Assembly (NCBI GenBank): GCA_029065825.1 | Contig: JAIEHQ010000129.1 | Location: 1 to 11,426, forward strand | DNA from: Alistipes sp. | GTDB lineage: Bacteria; Bacteroidota; Bacteroidia; Bacteroidales; Rikenellaceae | Length of the DNA: 11,426 nucleotides | Direction of reading: 5' to 3' | Shown here: positions 1 to 6,930 of the stretch, piece after piece | Position numbering within the stretch: position 1 is the stretch's first letter | Layout: the number at the start of each line of letters is the position of its first letter | Translations under genes and position numbers: made by a program | Notes under the pieces: model-generated | The model's input: only the letters and a program-made list of their open reading frames with translations | Databases searched by the model: none | What the model was told of the DNA's origin: nothing

Positions 1-306
1 CGCGACGCGCAGCGCACCGATGCCCGGCAGCAGAGCCGCAACCTGCTCCTGAGCCGTACGGCGCGCATCGAGGCGCAGCCTCAGCTGGAAATTTATGCCG
101 ACGACGTGCGCTGCAGCCACGGTGCGACCGTCGGCCAGATGGACGACGATGCGATTCTCTACATGCGGCAGCGGGGACTGAGCGAAGTGCAGGCGCGCCG
201 CCTGCAGCTCGAAGGTTTCGCGGGCGAGGTAATCGGCCGCTGCAGCATGGAGTCCGTGCGCGAGTGGATCGCCGGACGCATTGCGGAGCGGTTGAATGAA
301 ATGTAG
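1..306 (+). CDS. sufD: SufD, Fe-S cluster scaffold subunit (3' end only)
   Basis: Frame 1 is open from the window edge to the TAG at 304-306, giving the last 101 residues of the protein; the 5' end lies outside. The stretch QRTDARQQSRNLLLS followed by IYADDVRCSHGATVGQMDDD and YMRQRGLSEVQARRLQLEGF is the characteristic C-terminal part of SufB/SufD-type proteins, and the position next to sufS points to SufD. In the family SufD joins SufB and the ATPase SufC in the cytosolic SufBCD scaffold on which Fe-S clusters are built. The His of the CSHG motif corresponds to the conserved SufD histidine thought to act at the SufB-SufD interface in E. coli. The stop overlaps the first possible sufS start (296), which indicates co-transcription. 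sufB and sufC are expected just upstream but cannot be seen. Confidence 0.95.
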   Translation, partial: RDAQRTDARQQSRNLLLSRTARIEAQPQLEIYADDVRCSHGATVGQMDDDAILYMRQRGLSEVQARRLQLEGFAGEVIGRCSMESVREWIAGRIAERLNEM

Positions 307-319
307 CGATTGTTCGGTT

Positions 320-1537
320 ATGTGGAATGCAGCAGAGATACGGCAGGACTTTCCGATCCTGGACCGTCGTGTTTATGAAAAGCCGCTGATCTATCTCGAC
401 AGCGGGGCTACGGCTCAGAAGCCGGCGTGCGTGATCGAGACCGTCGATCGGCTCCATCGGGAGTGGAATGCCAACATCCACCGCGGCGTGCATTACCTCG
501 CGGAGGAGTGTACGGCCATGTACGAGGCGGCGCGCGAGCGCATCGCCCGATATATAGGCGCCGCCGCCAAGGAGGAGATCGTCTTCACTGCCGGAGCTAC
601 CGCATCGCTCAATACGGTGGCCTATGCCTGGGGCGACCGCTTCGTGGGGGAGGGCGACAATATTGTGGTCAGCGAGATGGAGCACCACTCGAACATCATC
701 CCCTGGCAGTTGCTCGCCGAGCGCAAGGGTGCCGAGCTGCGCGTGCTTCCCTTCGACGACACGGGGCGGCTGATGACCGAACGACTCGCCGACCTGCTCG
801 ACGAGCGGACCCGTGTGGTCGCCGTGACGCAGGCATCCAATACGCTGGGCACGCGGCCCGATCTGGAGGCCGTCGTCGCTCAGGCCCATCGCGCGGGAGC
901 GGTCGTGGTGGTGGACGGCTGTCAGGGCGTGGTGCACGGAGGGGTGGATGTCACCCGGCTGGATTGCGACTTCTACGCCTTTTCCGGCCACAAACTCTAC
1001 GGTCCGACGGGTATCGGCGTGCTGTACGGCAAGCGGGAGCTGCTCGAGCGGATGCCGCCTTTCCTGAGCGGCGGAGACATGGTCGATCGGGTGTCGTTCG
1101 CCCGGACCACTTTCGCGCCCGTGCCCTTGAAGTTCGAGGCCGGAACCTCCAACTTCATCGGGGCCATCGGTCTCGGCGAGGCGGTGCGCTACCTCGAACG
1201 GTTCGATCATGCGGCCCTCGAGGAGCACGAGACGGCACTGCTCCGCCGTGCCAGCGAGGGTTTGCAGCGCATCCCCGGATTGCGGATCTACGGAACGACG
1301 GACGACAAGTGCGCGATCGTGTCGTTCAACGTCGAGGGCGTGCATCCCTACGACCTGGGCATGATTCTCGACAAACTCGGCATCGCCGTCCGCACGGGAC
1401 AGCATTGCGCCGAACCGGTCATGACCCATTACGGCGTGACGGGCATGTGCCGTGCATCGTTCGCGCTCTACAACACGCCGGAGGAGGCCGATGCGCTGGT
1501 GGCCGGTGTCGAACGGGCGGTGCGCATGTTGCGATAA
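320..1537 (+). CDS. sufS: SufS-type cysteine desulfurase
   Basis: PLP-dependent, class V aminotransferase-fold enzyme that removes sulfur from L-cysteine as an enzyme-bound persulfide and passes it to the SufBCD scaffold. With the start at 320 the protein has 405 residues. The PLP lysine (FSGHK) falls at residue 225, the catalytic cysteine (RTGQHCAEP) at 363 and the cofactor-stacking histidine (EMEHHSN) at 122, each one less than in E. coli SufS (226, 364, 123). This agreement and the N-terminus MWNAAEIRQDFPIL favour 320. An in-frame ATG at 296, preceded by GGAG at 284-287, would add eight residues and overlap sufD by 11 bases, and cannot be excluded. The RxGxxCA segment and the long loop before it are of the SufS (group II) type rather than IscS. 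It lies between sufD and tmk in the same orientation. Confidence 0.96.
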   Translation: MWNAAEIRQDFPILDRRVYEKPLIYLDSGATAQKPACVIETVDRLHREWNANIHRGVHYLAEECTAMYEAARERIARYIGAAAKEEIVFTAGATASLNTVAYAWGDRFVGEGDNIVVSEMEHHSNIIPWQLLAERKGAELRVLPFDDTGRLMTERLADLLDERTRVVAVTQASNTLGTRPDLEAVVAQAHRAGAVVVVDGCQGVVHGGVDVTRLDCDFYAFSGHKLYGPTGIGVLYGKRELLERMPPFLSGGDMVDRVSFARTTFAPVPLKFEAGTSNFIGAIGLGEAVRYLERFDHAALEEHETALLRRASEGLQRIPGLRIYGTTDDKCAIVSFNVEGVHPYDLGMILDKLGIAVRTGQHCAEPVMTHYGVTGMCRASFALYNTPEEADALVAGVERAVRMLR

Positions 1538-1559
1538 TTACTTTAAAGAGAAGGGACTC

Positions 1560-2243
1560 ATGCTGATTGTACTGGAAGGGTTGGACGGTGCGGGGAAATC
1601 GACGCAGATCGACCGCCTGAGGGCGCTGCTGAACGAGCGGGGAAGGGCGTGCCGCTACCTCCATTTCCCGCGTTTCGACGCACCCGTTTACGGAGAACTG
1701 ATCGCCCGCTTCCTGCGGGGCGAGCTGGGGACGGTGGATCGGGTCGATCCCTACCTGGTCGCGCTGCTCTTCGCCGGCGACCGTGCCGATGCTGCGGCGC
1801 AGCTCCGGGAGTGGCTGGCGGCAGGCGATGCGGTGCTGCTCGACCGTTATGTCTATTCGAACGTCGGCTATCAGTGCGCCAAACTGCCTGAGGGGGCTTC
1901 GCGCGAGGCGCTGCGCCGCTGGATTCTCGATCTGGAGTTCGGTTATCACGCCATCCCGCGCCCCGATCTCTCGCTTTTCCTCGATGTGCCGTTCGCTTTT
2001 ACCGCCCGCAAGCTCGCCGAAGCGCGCGAGGGCGATGACCGCGACTATCTGAAGGGCGGCCGCGACATACACGAAGCCTCGCTCGATCTGCAGCGCAGCG
2101 TGCGGCAGGTCTATCTCGCCGCTGCCGCGGAGGACGAGCGGCTGAAGATCGTTGATTGCGCCGATGCCGAGGGCCGGATGGCCGGACCCGACGTTATTTT
2201 CGCCCGGATCCGGGCCGAGGTGGAACCCCTGTTGGAGCAGTGA
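1560..2243 (+). CDS. tmk: Thymidylate kinase (dTMP kinase)
   Basis: Cytosolic P-loop kinase that phosphorylates dTMP to dTDP with ATP, an essential step of dTTP synthesis. The 227-residue product is of normal family length. The Walker A loop GLDGAGKST is at residues 7-15, the DR motif (LLDRYVYSN) has D95-R96, and a LID-like basic region (AREGDDRDYLKGGRDIHE) begins near residue 154. Only the ATG at 1560 places the P-loop directly at the N-terminus as in the family; the frame is open further upstream but that stretch overlaps sufS. A purine-rich AAGGGA at 1551-1556 stands before the start. The gene begins 22 bases after sufS, and its TGA overlaps the ATG of the next gene, so it is part of the same transcription unit. 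Nothing suggests a functional link with Fe-S assembly beyond co-transcription. Confidence 0.95.
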   Translation: MLIVLEGLDGAGKSTQIDRLRALLNERGRACRYLHFPRFDAPVYGELIARFLRGELGTVDRVDPYLVALLFAGDRADAAAQLREWLAAGDAVLLDRYVYSNVGYQCAKLPEGASREALRRWILDLEFGYHAIPRPDLSLFLDVPFAFTARKLAEAREGDDRDYLKGGRDIHEASLDLQRSVRQVYLAAAAEDERLKIVDCADAEGRMAGPDVIFARIRAEVEPLLEQ

Positions 2244-3364
2244 TGGGCCGGGATATTCTTTCTCCGCGTGCGATGCGGATCGCTACGCTCGTCTGCCGGC
2301 TGACGCTGGCCGTCGTGTTCATCGTCTCGGGGTTCACGAAGGTAATCGACCCCTGGGGCACGGCGATGAAGATCAACGAATACCTGACCATCTACGGATT
2401 CGACGCACTGATCCCCGGAAGCATGGTCTTCTCGATCTGGCTGTGCGGGGCCGAGATGATGATGGGCTGTATGCTGCTCTTCCGGGTGCGCATCCGTCTG
2501 ATCTCGATCTTCGCGTTGGCTTCCATCTCCTTCTTCACGCTGCTTACGCTGCTGAGCGCTACGCTGCTGCCGGTGGAGGACTGCGGCTGTTTCGGCGAGG
2601 CGTTCAGGCTCTCGCCCTGGGCCACCTTCTTCAAGAATCTGCTGCTGCTGCCGATGGCTGCGGTCGTGTGGGCCGGCAACCGGCGCGACCGGATTCTCGA
2701 CTTCCGCCGCTGGGAGGTGGCGGCGACCCTCTTCTTCTTCCTGTCCACGATGGGGCTGGGGACCTACTGCTACCGCCATCTGCCGCTTATCGACTTTCTG
2801 CCCTACAAGGTCGGTGTCGATGTTTTGGCCGGGATGCGCGCGGCGCGGGACGGTGCGGTGCATCCGATCCGCACGGTGCTGGTCTATCGCAATATTGCCA
2901 CGGGCGAGTTGCGCGAATTTACGCTCGACGACGATGCCTGGCGCGATGAAACGGTGTGGGAGTGGGTCGATACGAAAGTTGTCGGGGAGGTGCCGCAGCA
3001 GGGTAGCATGCTCGAGGAGTTCGCCCTGCGCGACGGCCGGGAGGATGCCACCGAGCGGGTGTTGTCCGCACCGGGCAGGCTCTACATGATTTGCGTGACC
3101 TCGTTCGACGACCTGGAGCCGGCCTGCGAGGCGCGTCTGCGGCGCCTCGTCGCGCGTGCCGCCCGCGAGGGGGCGCGTGCGGTCTGCGTCACGCCCCAGT
3201 CGCTGCAGGACGATCCGGTGCCCGGTTTTGCGGGAGGCGAGCCGCTGCCCTGTTACAACGTCGATGCTTCGACGATGAAGACGATGCTCCGCGCTCATGC
3301 GGGTGTGGTCGTGTTCGACGACGGAGTAATCGTCGATAAGCGGAACTGGCGGGATATCGAGTGA
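2243..3364 (+). CDS. DoxX/MauE-like inner-membrane protein with C-terminal thioredoxin-like region (BT_3928-type)
   Basis: The protein has 373 residues. Hydrophobic segments near residues 12-34, 57-80, 85-109, 127-145 and 157-178 suggest four or five membrane helices. The opening RLTLAVVFIVSGFTKVIDPW and the later VEDCGCFGEAF (C114 and C116) match the DoxX/MauE-like family found throughout Bacteroidota (I recall it as the 'BT_3928 family'). After about residue 190 the chain is soluble. Residues 278-370 have the alternating pattern of a thioredoxin-like fold (LYMICVTSFDD, then VVVFDDGVIVDKRNW) but no CxxC motif. MauE proteins help disulfide formation in their partners, so a redox role in the envelope is an inference only. 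The start at 2243 overlaps the tmk stop (TGATG), the sign of translational coupling; an in-frame ATG at 2273 is the alternative. It is the last gene before a hairpin terminator. Confidence 0.85.
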   Translation: MGRDILSPRAMRIATLVCRLTLAVVFIVSGFTKVIDPWGTAMKINEYLTIYGFDALIPGSMVFSIWLCGAEMMMGCMLLFRVRIRLISIFALASISFFTLLTLLSATLLPVEDCGCFGEAFRLSPWATFFKNLLLLPMAAVVWAGNRRDRILDFRRWEVAATLFFFLSTMGLGTYCYRHLPLIDFLPYKVGVDVLAGMRAARDGAVHPIRTVLVYRNIATGELREFTLDDDAWRDETVWEWVDTKVVGEVPQQGSMLEEFALRDGREDATERVLSAPGRLYMICVTSFDDLEPACEARLRRLVARAAREGARAVCVTPQSLQDDPVPGFAGGEPLPCYNVDASTMKTMLRAHAGVVVFDDGVIVDKRNWRDIE

Positions 3365-3387
3365 TGCGTGCGGTGGCGGCACCGTTG

Positions 3388-3420
3388 AAAACAGCGCCGG
3401 TTCGGGAAGAACCGGCGCTG
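3388..3420 (-). terminator. Hairpin terminator between convergent genes
   Basis: A perfect 12-bp inverted repeat (3392-3403 with 3409-3420) encloses a 5-base loop. Read on the minus strand it is followed by four T (AAAA at 3388-3391 on the plus strand), as expected for the end of the OsmC-family gene, whose stop is 21 bases before it. On the plus strand the hairpin follows the DoxX-like gene by 27 bases, but the trailing T tract is weak (CTTTCCC). It probably serves both genes and is more efficient for the minus strand. Confidence 0.8.
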
Positions 3421-3440
3421 ACGCTTTCCCGGAGCGCTGC

Positions 3441-3839
3441 CTACGATCTGTTCACGATCGAGATCTCCCGCTCGACGGGAGCGATCGCCCCGAGCATCTT
3501 CACTCCGCCGCAATACTTGTCGTGTGCCAGCGTGATCGCCCGGCTTACCTTCTCCTGGTCGTCGCAGGTGCAGGAGGCGCGATAGACGATGCGGAACGAG
3601 GCGAATACGCTGTCCGACTGGAGCTGTTCGGTCGAAAGTTCGCCCGATAATTCGATTTCGAGCCGTGCGCCCGGGATGCGCTGCTTCTCGAGTATCGACA
3701 TGGCCGTCATGCCTGCGCAGGTGGCTCCGGCGAGCAGCATCAGCTCTTTGGGGTTGAGTTTGTCGGCCTGCCTGCCTCCTTCGATCTCGTAGGTCTTGGC
3801 CGAAGTCATTCGGATAGCTATGTTCTGGTTCATACGCAT
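3441..3839 (-). CDS. OsmC/Ohr-family protein
   Basis: A 132-residue protein of the OsmC family. Members are small cytosolic dimers, many of which are thiol-dependent peroxidases acting on organic hydroperoxides. The two family cysteines are visible as C41 (LLAGATCAGMTAMSILEKQ, at the start of the central helix) and C110 (HDKYCGGVKML). The segment LNPKELMLLAGATCAG is the typical motif of the short OsmC group. C90 and C92 (ASCTCDD) are extra. An in-frame ATG at 3833 would give 130 residues (MNQNIAIRMTS) and is almost as likely. The frame stays open further upstream, but that stretch would run across the promoter and 5' end of the divergent TPR gene and has no family similarity. No convincing TAnnTTTG promoter was found upstream. 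The substrate cannot be deduced from the sequence. Confidence 0.9.
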   Translation of the reverse strand: MRMNQNIAIRMTSAKTYEIEGGRQADKLNPKELMLLAGATCAGMTAMSILEKQRIPGARLEIELSGELSTEQLQSDSVFASFRIVYRASCTCDDQEKVSRAITLAHDKYCGGVKMLGAIAPVEREISIVNRS

Positions 3840-3907
3840 GATGTTTTGGTTCTGCTGCGTGTAACACAATAATCGTTCCCGAAAGGGCGTTACGAACGAA
3901 AAATCCC

Positions 3908-3915
3908 TATCTTTG
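3908..3915 (+). promoter_or_regulatory. Promoter -7 element of the TPR/barrel operon
   Basis: TATCTTTG matches the Bacteroidota -7 consensus TAnnTTTG and lies 24 bases before the ATG at 3940, predicting a leader of about 15-20 bases. No clear TTTG -33 box stands at the usual 19-21-base distance. The position between divergent genes supports the call. Confidence 0.65.
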
Positions 3916-3939
3916 TCCGAATCATTTTCAACTTGCGAT

Positions 3940-6927
3940 ATGAAGAAGACCATAATATCTCTGTTGGCGCTCCTCACTCTGGCTCCGGTGCCGGACGCGG
4001 TGGCCGCACTGCCTCCCTGTGCGCGGGAACGGCTGGCCCGGGGAATAGCCCTTTTCGAGCGGGGCCGCTGGAGCGATGCCCGCAACGAGTTGCTGCAGGT
4101 GCGCCGGCAGGAGCGTTTCGACGACGGATTCGAGGCGCAGCAGATCGATTACCGGCTGGCTGTTTGCGCATTGAGGCTCGGCCACAAGGATGCCGAGGCG
4201 CAGCTCGACCGGTTTGCGCACCGCTACCCGGAGTCGGTCTATAACAACGATCTGAATTTCGAACTCGGTTCGCTGCTGTCGGCGCGCGGAGAGTACGCCA
4301 GGGCCTACGAATGCCTCGCGGCGGTCGATTATCGGGCCTTGAGCCGGGAGCTGCGCGACGAGTACGATCTGAAGATGGGGTATCTCGAATTCGGCCGCGG
4401 GGATTACGATGCGGCGCTGGTCTGCTTCGAGCGGATCGACGCGCGGAGCGACTATTACGATCGTGCGCTTTATTACAGGTCGTATATCGCCTATGTGCGG
4501 GAGGATTACGCGCGTGCCTCGTCCGGTTTCGAGCAGCTGCTGCAAAGCGACGCTTATGGCGATGTGGCGCCTTACTACCTGCTGCAGATCCGTTTCCGGC
4601 AGGGCGACTACCGCTATGTCGTCGAACGGGGCGAGGAGCTGATCCGCCGCGCCGCGCCGCACCGGCAGGCCGAGCTGTGCCGCGTGATGGCCGAGTCGTG
4701 GTTCCGGCTGGGCGAGTACGGGAAGCCGCTCGACTATCTGGATGCCTACGTGAAGGCGGGCGGAGAGATGGGGCGCAACGAGAACTACCTGTACGGCTTT
4801 TCGCTCTATCGCACCGCGCGCTATGCCGAGGCCGCCGCCTACCTGCGCAAGGTCTGCGGTCCCGACGATGCCTTGACACAGAACGCCTCCTACCACCTGG
4901 CCGACTGCTCGCTGCGCAGCGGCGACAAGCAGCAGGCCATGCAGTCGTTCGCGATGGCTTCCAACGCCGATTTCGATCCCGTGATCGCCGAGGAGGCGCT
5001 GTTCAACTACGGAAAACTCCAGTACGAGCTGGGCGGCGGACGCTTCAGCGAGGCGATCCGGGTACTCAACCGCTATGCGGAGCGCTATCCTTCGTCGGAA
5101 CGGATCCGCACGGTCCGCGAGCTGCAGGCGGCCGCCTATTACAACTCGCGCAATTACGAGGAGGCCTACCGGATCATCTCCGCCTATCCCGATCCCGACG
5201 GCGAGCTGCTGGCGGCCCGGCAGAAGATCGCCTATTTCCGGGGTGTCAATGCGTTGGAGCAGGGCGATCTGGGCGCGGCCGGCGAATCGCTCGCGGAGGC
5301 CGCCCGCATCGGAGTGAGTCCCAAGTACGCCGCGCTCGCTTCGTTCTGGCAGGGCGAGATCGCCTACCGCGGGGGCGACTACGAGGGGGCCGCAGCCCTT
5401 TACGAGCGCTACCGGCGGCGGGCACCGAAAGGGGAGCCGGAGTACGCCATGTCCTATTATGCGACGGGATATTGCCATTTCGCGGCGGAAAACATGCTGC
5501 GTGCGCGGGAAGATTTCCTGAAATTCACGGAGCTTCGCACGCAGACCGACACCTACCGTTCCGATGCCCTGAGCCGTCTGGGCGATACCTACTACGCTGA
5601 CCGGCGCTTCGACGAGGCGCTCGCCCGCTACGAGGCGGCATCCGTCGGGAGCGAGGAGACGGCCGACTACCCCCGCTACCGGCGTGCCCTCACGCTCGGC
5701 GTGCTGGGACGCGTGCCGGAGAAGATCGAGCTGCTGCGCCGCATCGTGGCTTCCGCTGCGGGCGATCATCTCGACGAGGCGACCTACGAACTGGGCCGCA
5801 CCTACATCGCCTCGGAGCGCTATCGCGAGGGCGTGGCGGTGCTCGAACCCTTCGTCGAGAACAATCCGCAGAGTTCCCTGCATACGGCGGCGCTCTCCGA
5901 GCTGGGCCTCGCCTGTCTCAACCTGGGCGAACGGCGCAAGTCGCTCGAATATTACGACCGGGTGGTCAAGGCCGCGCCGCACTCCTCCGACGCGAAGGAT
6001 GCGTTGCAGGGCATCCGCGACATCTATGTCTCGCAGGGGGATGCCGGCGGTTATTTCGATTATGCCGAGAAGAGCGGTGTGGAGGGCGATCTGAGCGCCG
6101 TCTCGCGCGACTCGCTTTCGTTCGCTGCCGCCCGCAAAATCTATCTTTCGGGCAAGCCCGATGCGGCGGCCAAGTCGCTGCGCAGCTACCTCGAGAGCTA
6201 TCCGAAAGGGTACTATACGGCCGATGCGCTCTACTATCTGGGCGACTGCTACCGGCAGGCGGGCGATCGCTCCCGCCTGATCGAGACCCTTGCGGCGCTG
6301 GCCGATGCGGGTACCGCCCGTTATACGGAGCGGGCGCTGGAGATGCTCTCCGGGATGACCTTCGCCGACAAGCGTTATGCCGAATCCGCCGCCGCCTACC
6401 GCCGTCTGGCCGATTTGCGGACGACGGCCGCACAGAAGGGCGAGGCGATGACCGGCTACGTGCGGGCGACGATCGCTCAGGGCGACGAGGAGCGGATTCT
6501 CGCGATGGCCGACGAGGTCGCGTCGTTCTCCGCTGCGGGCGATACGGCCTGGCGCGAGTCCCAGTTCGCCAAGGCGGAGATCGTCGCGCGCCGGGGCGAT
6601 GCCGCGGAGGCGCTGTGTATCTATAAGGTGTTGAGTGCCAATGTGCAGACTGCGCAGGGTGCCGAGTCGGCCTACCGGGTCGTCGAGGCGGCCTATCGCG
6701 CCGGCGATCTGGACCGGGCGGAGAAACTGGTGTTCGAATTTGCCGACAAGCGGACGCCGCATGCCTATTGGCTTGCCAAGTCCTACCTCCTGCTGGGCGA
6801 CATCTACGTGCGTAACAACGACCTCTTCCAGGCGCGTGCCACCTATCAGAGCATCGTCGATGGCTATACGCCCGACAACGACGGCATCGTGGCCGAAGCG
6901 AAGGATAAAATCAGAAAACTCAATTAG
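3940..6927 (+). CDS. Large secreted tetratricopeptide-repeat protein
   Basis: The product is 995 residues, with a signal peptide at 1-22 (MKKTIISLLALLTLAP, likely cut after AVA). The rest is built from roughly two dozen helical TPR or TPR-like units, for example YLEFGRGDYDAALVCFERID, EIAYRGGDYEGAAALYERY, DTYYADRRFDEALARYE and GDIYVRNNDLFQARATYQSI near the C-terminus. TPR solenoids bind other proteins; none of the repeats shows an enzymatic motif. The ATG at 3940 is preferred over the upstream in-frame ATG at 3913 because 3913 lies inside the -7 promoter box and only 3940 puts the signal peptide at the N-terminus. The gene is three bases from the following outer-membrane barrel gene, so the two are almost certainly co-transcribed. 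I infer a periplasmic protein, perhaps attached to the outer membrane, that works with that barrel. The specific function is unknown to me. Confidence 0.9.
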   Translation: MKKTIISLLALLTLAPVPDAVAALPPCARERLARGIALFERGRWSDARNELLQVRRQERFDDGFEAQQIDYRLAVCALRLGHKDAEAQLDRFAHRYPESVYNNDLNFELGSLLSARGEYARAYECLAAVDYRALSRELRDEYDLKMGYLEFGRGDYDAALVCFERIDARSDYYDRALYYRSYIAYVREDYARASSGFEQLLQSDAYGDVAPYYLLQIRFRQGDYRYVVERGEELIRRAAPHRQAELCRVMAESWFRLGEYGKPLDYLDAYVKAGGEMGRNENYLYGFSLYRTARYAEAAAYLRKVCGPDDALTQNASYHLADCSLRSGDKQQAMQSFAMASNADFDPVIAEEALFNYGKLQYELGGGRFSEAIRVLNRYAERYPSSERIRTVRELQAAAYYNSRNYEEAYRIISAYPDPDGELLAARQKIAYFRGVNALEQGDLGAAGESLAEAARIGVSPKYAALASFWQGEIAYRGGDYEGAAALYERYRRRAPKGEPEYAMSYYATGYCHFAAENMLRAREDFLKFTELRTQTDTYRSDALSRLGDTYYADRRFDEALARYEAASVGSEETADYPRYRRALTLGVLGRVPEKIELLRRIVASAAGDHLDEATYELGRTYIASERYREGVAVLEPFVENNPQSSLHTAALSELGLACLNLGERRKSLEYYDRVVKAAPHSSDAKDALQGIRDIYVSQGDAGGYFDYAEKSGVEGDLSAVSRDSLSFAAARKIYLSGKPDAAAKSLRSYLESYPKGYYTADALYYLGDCYRQAGDRSRLIETLAALADAGTARYTERALEMLSGMTFADKRYAESAAAYRRLADLRTTAAQKGEAMTGYVRATIAQGDEERILAMADEVASFSAAGDTAWRESQFAKAEIVARRGDAAEALCIYKVLSANVQTAQGAESAYRVVEAAYRAGDLDRAEKLVFEFADKRTPHAYWLAKSYLLLGDIYVRNNDLFQARATYQSIVDGYTPDNDGIVAEAKDKIRKLN

Positions 6928-6930
6928 TCT

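Noticed and set aside
2111..3382. Long open frame on the minus strand opposite the DoxX-like gene
   Set aside because: Translation is rich in H, R, Q and D with no recognisable family, and the plus-strand frame has membrane helices and family motifs. It is a shadow of GC-rich coding DNA.
3874..3898. Short palindrome CGTTC...GAACG between the OsmC-family and TPR genes as an operator
   Set aside because: Arms are only 5 bp with a 15-base gap, and there is no second copy. Chance is a sufficient explanation.
3840..4085. N-terminal extension of the OsmC-family protein
   Set aside because: It would cover the promoter and the first codons of the divergent TPR gene, and the residues bear no resemblance to OsmC proteins.
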